From Chloroflexota bacterium (GTDB lineage Bacteria; Chloroflexota; Anaerolineae; Anaerolineales; Anaerolineaceae), in contig DSBE01000224.1 in NCBI GenBank assembly GCA_011053085.1, forward strand, positions 1 through 7,117: a DNA stretch of 7,117 nucleotides. Direction: 5' to 3'. A model generated the notes under the pieces. It was not told the origin of the DNA. It did no database searches and saw only the letters and a list, made by a program, of their open reading frames with translations. The position numbers and the translations under genes were made by a program. Below, in pieces: positions 1-5,931 of this stretch; the first letter of the stretch is position 1, and the number at the start of each line of letters is the position of its first letter.

Positions 1-1
1 C

Positions 2-856
2 CTGTATGCTTCGATCGGTGAAGCGTTTGGTCAGCGCAGCGGCGTGTTGAATCTGGGCGTAGAAGGGCAGATGTTGATGGGTGCCTTCACCGCATTTTAC
101 GTGGTTGTCGAAACCGGCAATCTGTGGCTGGGGGTGCTGGCCGCTCTCGCTGTGGGTGCGCTGATGGGCCTTGCCATGGCATTCGTCACGGTACATCTGC
201 ACGCTAAACAAGGCATCAGTGGCATTGGCTTCTACTTGTTCGGCCTGGGCATGAGTACCCTCCTATTCCAACTCCTTGTCGGCACAGTCGAAACTGTACG
301 CGGCTTCCCCCGCCTCGATATCCCCTTGTTGGTCGATATTCCCCTCGTTGGCCCCATCTTCTTCAGTCAGAGCATACTGGTGTACATTGCCTTCCTGTTG
401 GTACCGGTCGCATGGTTTGTGCTCAACAAAACCACCCTTGGGTTGAAGATCCGTGCAGTTGGCGAGAACCCACAGGCTGCTGATTCATTGGGAGTCAGCG
501 TTAACGGTGTGCGCTACTTCACCGTGACCCTTGGGGGCGCTTTTTCGGGTTTGGGCGGGGCATCACTTTCCATTGCGCTGTTGAATGTATTCCAGCAGAA
601 TATGACCGCCGGGCTTGGTTTCATCGCGGTTGCGCTGGTCTATTTCGGCGGATGGCGTCCGTGGGGCGTCCTCGCCGGCGCTCTGCTTTTCAGCATGGTG
701 AATGCTCTGCAACTATGGATCCAAGTGCTGGGTGTCAATATCCCCTCAGAATTGGCAGTCATGATGCCCTATGTCCTGACCATTCTGGTTTTGGCAGCCT
801 CTGGTTCAAAAATGGTGGCCCCGTCCGCTCTTACAAAGCCCTTTGAACGGGAATAG
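2..856 (+). CDS. BMP-type ABC importer permease (second-permease type), 5' end missing
   Basis: Integral membrane subunit of an ABC importer of the BMP/nucleoside class (BPD_transp_2 family, like YufQ/NupQ), forming part of the inner-membrane channel. The frame is open to the left edge: the codons before the GTG at 44 read LYASIGEAFGQRSG and run straight into VLNLGVEGQM. This is the conserved GE..G.R.GVLN.GVEGQM signature of the family, so the GTG at 44 is an internal Val and not a start. Visible are 284 residues, with perhaps a few dozen N-terminal residues missing. Several hydrophobic segments follow, with a cytoplasmic coupling loop GLKIRAVGENPQAADSLG (about residues 147-164) that would contact the ATPase. 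The KQGISGIGFYLFGLG stretch resembles the second of the two permeases usually encoded, so the first probably lies just upstream. It precedes the binding protein and ATPase genes on the same strand. The family call is firm; the substrate is inferred only from family. Confidence 0.92.
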   Translation: MYASIGEAFGQRSGVLNLGVEGQMLMGAFTAFYVVVETGNLWLGVLAALAVGALMGLAMAFVTVHLHAKQGISGIGFYLFGLGMSTLLFQLLVGTVETVRGFPRLDIPLLVDIPLVGPIFFSQSILVYIAFLLVPVAWFVLNKTTLGLKIRAVGENPQAADSLGVSVNGVRYFTVTLGGAFSGLGGASLSIALLNVFQQNMTAGLGFIAVALVYFGGWRPWGVLAGALLFSMVNALQLWIQVLGVNIPSELAVMMPYVLTILVLAASGSKMVAPSALTKPFERE

Positions 857-883
857 CCATGTTATAAACCGCCCCATCTGATA

Positions 884-889
884 TATAAT
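884..889 (+). promoter_or_regulatory. Possible -10 element (TATAAT) upstream of the binding-protein gene
   Basis: A perfect TATAAT lies in an AT-rich part of the 113-bp gap after the permease stop, about 80 bases before the binding-protein start. No good -35 is present at normal spacing: the best nearby hexamer, TTATAA at 862-867, matches TTGACA at only three positions. An internal promoter here would allow extra transcription of the binding protein, whose product is usually needed in excess. In an AT-rich spacer the motif could also occur by chance. Confidence 0.35.
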
Positions 890-957
890 CATAGTGAAAG
901 GGGTTGTTAAGAATCAATTCGTTTTTCCCAATTCATTCCAAACAATTGAAAAAAAAT

Positions 958-963
958 AAGGAG
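958..963 (+). promoter_or_regulatory. Strong Shine-Dalgarno AAGGAG that fixes the binding-protein start at 970
   Basis: AAGGAG sits six bases before the ATG at 970. The upstream in-frame TTG at 904 lacks such a site and would add a polar 22-residue leader in front of a textbook lipoprotein signal peptide, so the site decides in favour of 970. Confidence 0.85.
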
Positions 964-969
964 ATAGTA

Positions 970-1962
970 ATGAAAAAGTTGTTCCGCATGTTAACCATCA
1001 TTGTGGCAATGCTCTTTCTGGCAGCCGCTTGCGGCGGCGCCGGTGGAGCGAGTGAAGAAGGCACCTTAACCGTCGCCATTGTATCGCCCAGCGCGGTCAA
1101 TGACTTTGCCTTCACCCAGAGCATCTATGATGCCATGATCGCTTTGCAAGAAGACATGGGCACGGACGCCATCGAATTTGTTTATTCCGAGAGCATGTTT
1201 GTGGTCGATGACGCCGCCGCAGCCATCCGTGACTACGCCTCTCAGGGATACGACATGGTCATTGCCCATGGTTCCCAATATGGTTCCTCCCTGCAAGAGA
1301 TTGCACCCGATTTCCCTGAAACCAGCTTCGCCTGGGGAACTACGGTGGACACCTTCGGCATTGACAATATCTATGCCTACGAAGCAGCTTCTCATGAAGG
1401 CGGGTATGTGATGGGCGTCATGGCAGCCATGATGACCGAAAGCAAGATCATCGGCGTGGTCGGCCCCATCGAAACTGGTGACGCCAAGTTGTATGTGGAC
1501 GGGTTCGTTGCCGGCGTAAAAGCCACTGACCCCACCATTGACGTGCGTGTCACTTATATCGGTTCGTTCTCCGATGTAGCCCTGGCTTCTGAAGCCGCCA
1601 CCACCCACATCGCAGCTGGTGCCGATGTTCTCACTGGTACCGCCCAGATGGTGGTCGGCGCGATTGGTAAAGCCGAAGAAGCTGGTGCCTTGTGGTTCGG
1701 CACCCAGGCTGACCAGGCTTCCTTCTCCCCCAACACAGTAGTCGCCAGCCAGGTCTATCACTGGGAAGTGATCCTAAAAGAGATCATTGACCTGCGTGCA
1801 GACGGTACCCTTGGCGGACAATCCTTTGTTGCCAACCTCGCTAACGGCGGCCAGGTGATGGCTTTCAATCCTGATTTCCCGCTGCCAGACGACGTTCGTA
1901 CAGCTGCCGAAGCCACCATTCAAGGCATCATCAACGGCACAATTACCATTACTCTTCCCTGA
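970..1962 (+). CDS. BMP-family substrate-binding lipoprotein of an ABC importer
   Basis: Membrane-anchored extracytoplasmic receptor (BMP/PnrA-like, the Bmp family) that captures ligand and delivers it to the permease encoded upstream. The 330-residue product starts with a lipoprotein signal peptide: MKKLFR, a hydrophobic core at about 8-19, then LAAAC with the lipidated Cys at 21 and a Gly-rich linker. The mature part has the BMP fold landmarks: a D-x-x-F-T-Q-S ligand motif at 45-51, GYDMVIAHG at 93-101, the EGGYVMGVMAAM helix at 143-154, IIGVVG at 160-165, YIGSFSD at 196-202, and GADVLTG at 217-223. Length is about normal for the family. Two positions that help bind the nucleoside in PnrA-type proteins look changed: the first Asp of G-x-D-x-D-Q is Gln (GTQADQ, 244-249), and the Lys of S-x-x-K is Tyr (SQVY, 260-263). 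Family membership is strong; a purine nucleoside ligand is doubtful. The ATG at 970 was chosen for its Shine-Dalgarno and the signal peptide. Confidence 0.9.
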   Translation: MKKLFRMLTIIVAMLFLAAACGGAGGASEEGTLTVAIVSPSAVNDFAFTQSIYDAMIALQEDMGTDAIEFVYSESMFVVDDAAAAIRDYASQGYDMVIAHGSQYGSSLQEIAPDFPETSFAWGTTVDTFGIDNIYAYEAASHEGGYVMGVMAAMMTESKIIGVVGPIETGDAKLYVDGFVAGVKATDPTIDVRVTYIGSFSDVALASEAATTHIAAGADVLTGTAQMVVGAIGKAEEAGALWFGTQADQASFSPNTVVASQVYHWEVILKEIIDLRADGTLGGQSFVANLANGGQVMAFNPDFPLPDDVRTAAEATIQGIINGTITITLP

Positions 1963-1979
1963 CCTTTCTGATTAACCGC

Positions 1980-2011
1980 AAATGGCAGCGGTGAAAACAC
2001 CGCTGCCATTT
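1980..2011 (+). promoter_or_regulatory. Perfect intercistronic hairpin (14-bp stem, AAAA loop)
   Basis: The arms AAATGGCAGCGGTG (1980-1993) and CACCGCTGCCATTT (1998-2011) are exact reverse complements around an AAAA loop. The hairpin lies 17 bases after the binding-protein stop and 26 bases before the ATPase start. Only TTT follows the GC-rich part before AAC, so it is a weak intrinsic terminator at best. Its place suits partial termination or 3' protection of the binding-protein message, both known ways to make more binding protein than ATPase in ABC importer operons. The hairpin is seen directly; its role is inferred. Confidence 0.75.
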
Positions 2012-2037
2012 AACATCATCCCAAGGAAGCAGGCACA

Positions 2038-3597
2038 ATGACGGATTCTAACAAACTCCCCTCCGGCCAGACTCGTATTGATTGTTTGGAGATGCTCGGT
2101 ATCACCAAACAGTTTCCCGGCGTTCTTGCCAACGACAATATCGATTTTGATGTATGTGCCTCTGAAGTGCACGCTCTTTTGGGTGAAAATGGTGCCGGCA
2201 AAAGCACCCTGATGAAAATTCTCTACGGTATGTACCATCCTGATGAAGGCCACATCCTCATCAACGGCAAACCAGTAAATATCACCTCCCCAACCTCCGC
2301 CATCAACCACGGCATCGGTATGATCCATCAGCATTTTATGTTGGTACCCAACCTGACCGTAGCAGAAAATGTTGCCCTTGGTTTGAGATCATCGCGCGGG
2401 CCATTAACGGATCTTGCCCAGGTCTCACAGCGTATCATTATGCTCGCTGATACCTATGGCTTGCGTATCGATCCTGATGCCTACATCTGGCAGCTATCCG
2501 TCGGTCAGCAGCAGCGGGTGGAAATCATCAAAGCACTTTATCGCGGAGCAGCCCTTTTGATACTTGACGAACCGACAGCCGTCCTCACGCCGCAAGAAGT
2601 AGAGGAACTGTATGTCATTATGCGTCAGATGATGAAAGATGGCTATGCGCTTATATTTATCTCGCACAAATTGCACGAAGTGGTCGAAATCAGCCAGCGG
2701 GTGACGGTGTTGAGAAATGGCCGTAAAATTGGCACGCGCCCGACTGCTGAAACCAACAAAAAAAACCTGGCGCAATGGATGGTGGGTCACGAGATCGATT
2801 TCATCACCCTTAACGAAAAGCACCAACCTGGGCCGGTTCACCTGAAACTTGAGGATGTCACTTGTGATAGTGACCGCGGAACAGAGGGCCTGTGTAACCT
2901 CAGCCTTGAAGTCCATGGTGGCGAGATCCTGGGTCTCGCGGGAGTCTCTGGCAATGGGCAATTAGAATTGGCAGAAGTCCTGGCAGGCATGCGCAGTGCC
3001 AAGAGCGGCCACATCTATCTGGAAGGCGAAGATGTCACCAACCTGTCGCCGGGAGAACGCACCGAGCGCAAGCTCTCCTATATCCCCGAAGAACGCATGC
3101 GCGACGGCATGATCGGCGATTTCACCATCGCGGAGAACATGATCCTGCGTGAACACCACCAATCACCTTACTCAAACCATGGTTTCCTCAACCTGAAATA
3201 TATATCCACTCACACCGATGAACTCATCAAACAATTTCAGGTAAAAACACCCTCCCAAAAAACCATGGCCAAAAGCCTCTCCGGCGGCAATATCCAGAAA
3301 GTGATTCTGGCGCGTGAACTTTCGCGCAGTCCCCGCTCAATTATCGCCGCCCAGCCAACCAGGGGCCTCGATATCGGTGCCACTCAATATGTTCACGAAC
3401 AGTTAATCGATCAGCGCAACCATGGCACTGCCGTATTGCTTATCTCCGAAGACCTGGATGAAATCTTTGCCCTGTCAGACCGCATTGCTATCATTTTCGA
3501 GGGCAAGATCATGGAAATTTTGCCGCGCGAAGAAGCCACCCGTGAAAAAGTTGGCCTATTGATGGCCGGCGTTGTCCACGAAGAAACCGCCGAATAA
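2038..3597 (+). CDS. BMP-type ABC importer ATP-binding protein with two nucleotide-binding domains
   Basis: Cytoplasmic ATPase that powers the importer (RbsA/YufO-like, two fused ABC domains; 519 residues, normal for the class). Domain 1 has Walker A GENGAGKS at 49-56, Q-loop Gln98 (MIHQHF), signature LSVGQQQR at 153-160, Walker B LLILDEP at 173-179 and switch His210 (FISHK). Domain 2 is degenerate, as is normal here. Its P-loop reads GVSGNGQL (302-309) with Gln in place of Lys, the signature LSGGNIQK (414-421) is intact, Walker B is replaced by IIAAQPTRGLD (435-445), and the switch His is replaced in LLISEDLDE (467-475). Hydrolysis is therefore expected mainly at one composite site. AAGGAAG at 2023-2029 is a good ribosome binding site eight bases before the ATG. 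It is the last gene on this strand, and no permease follows because the next gene runs in the opposite direction. Confidence 0.95.
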   Translation: MTDSNKLPSGQTRIDCLEMLGITKQFPGVLANDNIDFDVCASEVHALLGENGAGKSTLMKILYGMYHPDEGHILINGKPVNITSPTSAINHGIGMIHQHFMLVPNLTVAENVALGLRSSRGPLTDLAQVSQRIIMLADTYGLRIDPDAYIWQLSVGQQQRVEIIKALYRGAALLILDEPTAVLTPQEVEELYVIMRQMMKDGYALIFISHKLHEVVEISQRVTVLRNGRKIGTRPTAETNKKNLAQWMVGHEIDFITLNEKHQPGPVHLKLEDVTCDSDRGTEGLCNLSLEVHGGEILGLAGVSGNGQLELAEVLAGMRSAKSGHIYLEGEDVTNLSPGERTERKLSYIPEERMRDGMIGDFTIAENMILREHHQSPYSNHGFLNLKYISTHTDELIKQFQVKTPSQKTMAKSLSGGNIQKVILARELSRSPRSIIAAQPTRGLDIGATQYVHEQLIDQRNHGTAVLLISEDLDEIFALSDRIAIIFEGKIMEILPREEATREKVGLLMAGVVHEETAE

Positions 3598-3616
3598 CCC
3601 CCCACATTTGCGATCG

Positions 3617-4816
3617 TCAGACTGTCTTCCTCATCTGGCACTGTCGTCGCTGCAGCAGCAGGATCACTATGCAAACCACCGCCGCGCTCCAGCCGACACC
3701 CGAGGCCACACCGAACATAGCCGGCAGACCCAGGCTTTGCGCCAATGAACCGAACACAGGCCCGGCAATCAAAGGTGCCAGGCCAAACGCCAAAATGTTC
3801 ATCAGCCCCTGGTACGAGGCCACTTCACTGACACGCGCCTTTGAATCGATATAAACCACCGCGCTGACCGCCGTGAACCCAAACCCGATCCCACGAAAGG
3901 CCGTAATGGCGATTAGCATCCAGCCAGCTGTCGCAAGCGAGAAACCCAGCCAAGAAAGCGCAAAGATGCTGGCACCGATTAAAAATGACCACATTGGGCC
4001 GATTTTTCTGATCAGTTTTGACACCAGATACATGGTGGGAATTTCCACTACCGCCGAGGCGGAGCGCATCATACCTGCCATGGTTTCACTGCCCCCCAAC
4101 CGGATCATGTGAATGGCAGAAAACTGGTAAAACGCCTGCTGTGCCAGGTTCGAAAGAAAAACCGCCGACAAAAATAGCCACACCACCGATTCACGTGGGA
4201 TCCATTGGTGCCACAGTTCGGTTTGGTGGATGATTTTCTCCTCTTCTGGCTCCTCGAGCAGGTTGACAACCACGCCGCTGAGCAGGAAAAGTGCAGCAGC
4301 CCCAAGAAAGAGCCACTCAATCCCGATGCACTGCCAGACCATGCCCATCACCAGAGAAGCTACCGCGAACCCAAGCGATCCCCACAAGCGCCAGTTGCCG
4401 AAGTCCAACCCGTATTTGTTCGCCATCCTGGCGGCCAGCCCATCGCGAATAGGTGTGATCGGCGGGCTGAAAGCTGAATACACAACTTGCAATGAGAGCA
4501 GCCACAAGAAACCCCAGGGAATGGTCATGAGCGCCGTGAACACCCCCAGCATCAGAAAGCCGATGGTGGTGAACAGCACCCGCGCGCGTTTCTTATCAGC
4601 CAGGCGGCACAAAATCGGCCCGCTGATGATGGTAATTGCCCCTGGCAGAGCGTTGTAGAGACCGATCTGGCTCTCACTCAAGCCGCGCTGGTCAAAAGCC
4701 AGGTTGACAAAGGGCATAAACGCCCCAACCGCGAAAAAAGTGACCAGGAAGACGATCGTTCCGCGCAGGTTCGGCGAGAGCCGTTTTTTCCAGGATTGTT
4801 GCATGGCGGTTTCCAT
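3617..4816 (-). CDS. Major facilitator superfamily transporter, MFS_1-like (LacY/NupG/HcaT-like group)
   Basis: Inner-membrane secondary carrier of 399 residues with about 12 hydrophobic segments in two six-helix halves. The halves are joined by an acidic cytoplasmic loop at about 188-210 (LLEEPEEEKII). RLADKKRAR at 71-79, between helices 2 and 3, is an MFS motif-A-type loop. The stretch FGNWRLWGSLGFAVAS at 139-154 is typical of the MFS_1-like group, which includes sugar, nucleoside and aromatic-acid symporters, so substrate cannot be assigned. The start is 18 bases after the stop of the UroD-like gene and has only a distant AGGCGG (4831-4836) overlapping that stop, so translation may be coupled. 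A second Met at residue 5 is an alternative start. The gene ends 19 bases from the stop of the convergent ATPase gene. Import of a substrate for the UroD-like enzyme is a guess from context. Confidence 0.85.
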   Translation of the reverse strand: METAMQQSWKKRLSPNLRGTIVFLVTFFAVGAFMPFVNLAFDQRGLSESQIGLYNALPGAITIISGPILCRLADKKRARVLFTTIGFLMLGVFTALMTIPWGFLWLLSLQVVYSAFSPPITPIRDGLAARMANKYGLDFGNWRLWGSLGFAVASLVMGMVWQCIGIEWLFLGAAALFLLSGVVVNLLEEPEEEKIIHQTELWHQWIPRESVVWLFLSAVFLSNLAQQAFYQFSAIHMIRLGGSETMAGMMRSASAVVEIPTMYLVSKLIRKIGPMWSFLIGASIFALSWLGFSLATAGWMLIAITAFRGIGFGFTAVSAVVYIDSKARVSEVASYQGLMNILAFGLAPLIAGPVFGSLAQSLGLPAMFGVASGVGWSAAVVCIVILLLQRRQCQMRKTV

Positions 4817-4834
4817 CAGACTTTTAATTACCGC

Positions 4835-5905
4835 CTAATAGGAACCAAGTTTTTTGTACAATGCCACAATATTGGCAAAATCTTCCAGGCTGACCGCGTC
4901 AGGGATACTGTGGTCTGAGGCAAAGATGTACCCGCCATTCTCTTTAAGCACGGGCAGTTTGGTTTCCATCTCTGCCATGATCTTCTCAGGATTGTCCCAG
5001 TGCACGGCATTGATGCCGCCATGCAGCACCAGTTGATCGCCATACTGTTTTTTGAGCGCGATGGTATCCATGCCAGCCTTGACTTCTAACGGATTCAACG
5101 CATCCAGCCCGATTTCAATCAGCTCTGGAATAAACGGTTCGATGTTGCCGCAGGAATGCAGATGGGCCTTGATGCCTTTTGCATGTGCCCACTCAATGGC
5201 GCGCTTCTGGAAAGGTTTCAACAGGTTGCGATACATGCGCAGGGAGAAGAATTGTTTGTATTTGTAGCCCATATCATCCGGCCAGGAGATCGCATCGAAT
5301 GTATAGCCTGCCTCCCACACCATGTCCATCAACGACATCGACATCTGCAGAAAATAGTCGAACATATCCATGCACCATTCGGGGTCGAGTGCCATGGCAG
5401 TCAGCACTCGTTCGGTTCCGACAGTCCAGGAGTGGGTCACATCAAACCCGAACCAAAATTGCCCGATCACCCAGGCGCCGTTTTCACGCCATCGCTTGTA
5501 ATTCCTTTGCAGATGATCCCAGGGGATGCGGTCAGGCGTCGGTTGCATACGTTCTTTGGCAGCCGCCCAGGATTCAGGCCCATTGATTTTAAAATCCAGG
5601 AATTCGGGGGTAGAAGCAATATGCTTCCAGTTCTTCAGCGTCGCCCCCCAATTGGTGGTAACGATGGTATATTCGTCAGTTTCTTCGATCACCTCTTCGG
5701 TGAAGCGTGGCGAGGAATCTACATAGATACTCTCAAAGTGGTCAAGGTCAAAGTAATCCGCATAACTGACATTTTCCGGCAGCCCTTCCCGGTGCCAGCG
5801 CTCCAGAGTGGTATGCCAGGGGCTGTCTTGCATGGGCACACGATCCGCCTCGCGGTGTTCATACATGCGTTGTACGCGTTCGAAGGTGGTCATTGTTTTG
5901 CTCAT
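4835..5905 (-). CDS. Uroporphyrinogen decarboxylase-superfamily protein (methyltransferase-like, not HemE)
   Basis: Soluble TIM-barrel protein of 356 residues in the URO-D superfamily, which includes heme-pathway HemE and the corrinoid-dependent methyltransferases MtaA and CmuA. The N-terminal MRQAGR motif of HemE is absent; the matching region reads RVPMQDSPWHTTLERW (about 22-37), so heme synthesis is unlikely. The AHLHSCGNI stretch at 247-255 supplies the His-x-Cys (H250, C252) used for zinc in MtaA-type enzymes, followed by EIGLDALNPLE at 264-274. The third ligand in MtaA is a Cys in a GCGIP-like motif. Here the C-terminal loop reads ASDHSIPDAVS (329-339), with Asp-His-Ser instead. The substrate is unknown and no corrinoid protein is encoded nearby. 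Start: the ATG at 5905 has a strong AAGAGGAG before it; the TTG seven codons upstream would place that site inside the coding region. It lies 26 bases after the ABC-F gene and just before the MFS gene, so probably in an operon with both. Confidence 0.85.
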   Translation of the reverse strand: MSKTMTTFERVQRMYEHREADRVPMQDSPWHTTLERWHREGLPENVSYADYFDLDHFESIYVDSSPRFTEEVIEETDEYTIVTTNWGATLKNWKHIASTPEFLDFKINGPESWAAAKERMQPTPDRIPWDHLQRNYKRWRENGAWVIGQFWFGFDVTHSWTVGTERVLTAMALDPEWCMDMFDYFLQMSMSLMDMVWEAGYTFDAISWPDDMGYKYKQFFSLRMYRNLLKPFQKRAIEWAHAKGIKAHLHSCGNIEPFIPELIEIGLDALNPLEVKAGMDTIALKKQYGDQLVLHGGINAVHWDNPEKIMAEMETKLPVLKENGGYIFASDHSIPDAVSLEDFANIVALYKKLGSY

Positions 5906-5910
5906 GCTTG

Positions 5911-5918
5911 CTCCTCTT
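5911..5918 (-). promoter_or_regulatory. Strong Shine-Dalgarno AAGAGGAG setting the UroD-like start at 5905
   Basis: On the minus strand AAGAGGAG is followed after five bases (CAAGC) by ATG AGC AAA. The longer reading frame from a TTG at 5926 would translate through this site and has no comparable site of its own, so the annotated protein should begin MSKTMTTFERVQ. Confidence 0.85.
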
Positions 5919-5931
5919 TCACTCAATGAAA

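Noticed and set aside
317..352. Repeated DIPLLV / DIPLVG encoded back to back in the permease
   Set aside because: The DNA copies differ at several positions, and Ile-Pro-rich repeats in this loop are common in the family. I see no evidence of a recent duplication.
904..969. TTG-initiated extension of the binding protein by 22 residues
   Set aside because: It has no ribosome binding site of its own and would put a polar leader before a normal lipoprotein signal peptide. AAGGAG at 958-963 points to the ATG at 970.
1066..1761. 231-residue open frame on the minus strand opposite the binding-protein gene
   Set aside because: It lies wholly antisense to a well-supported BMP-family gene. Its product is His/Gly-rich with no recognisable domain, as expected of a shadow frame.
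4018..4658. Several overlapping plus-strand open frames opposite the MFS gene
   Set aside because: They overlap each other and lie antisense to a coherent 12-segment membrane protein. None shows a domain or a convincing start site.
5906..5926. TTG-initiated extension of the UroD-like protein by seven residues
   Set aside because: The extension overlaps the strong Shine-Dalgarno AAGAGGAG that serves the ATG at 5905.
5156..5929. 257-residue open frame on the plus strand opposite the UroD-like gene
   Set aside because: It is fully antisense to a gene with clear family motifs and a strong ribosome binding site. The translation is rich in His, Pro and Arg with no recognisable motif.
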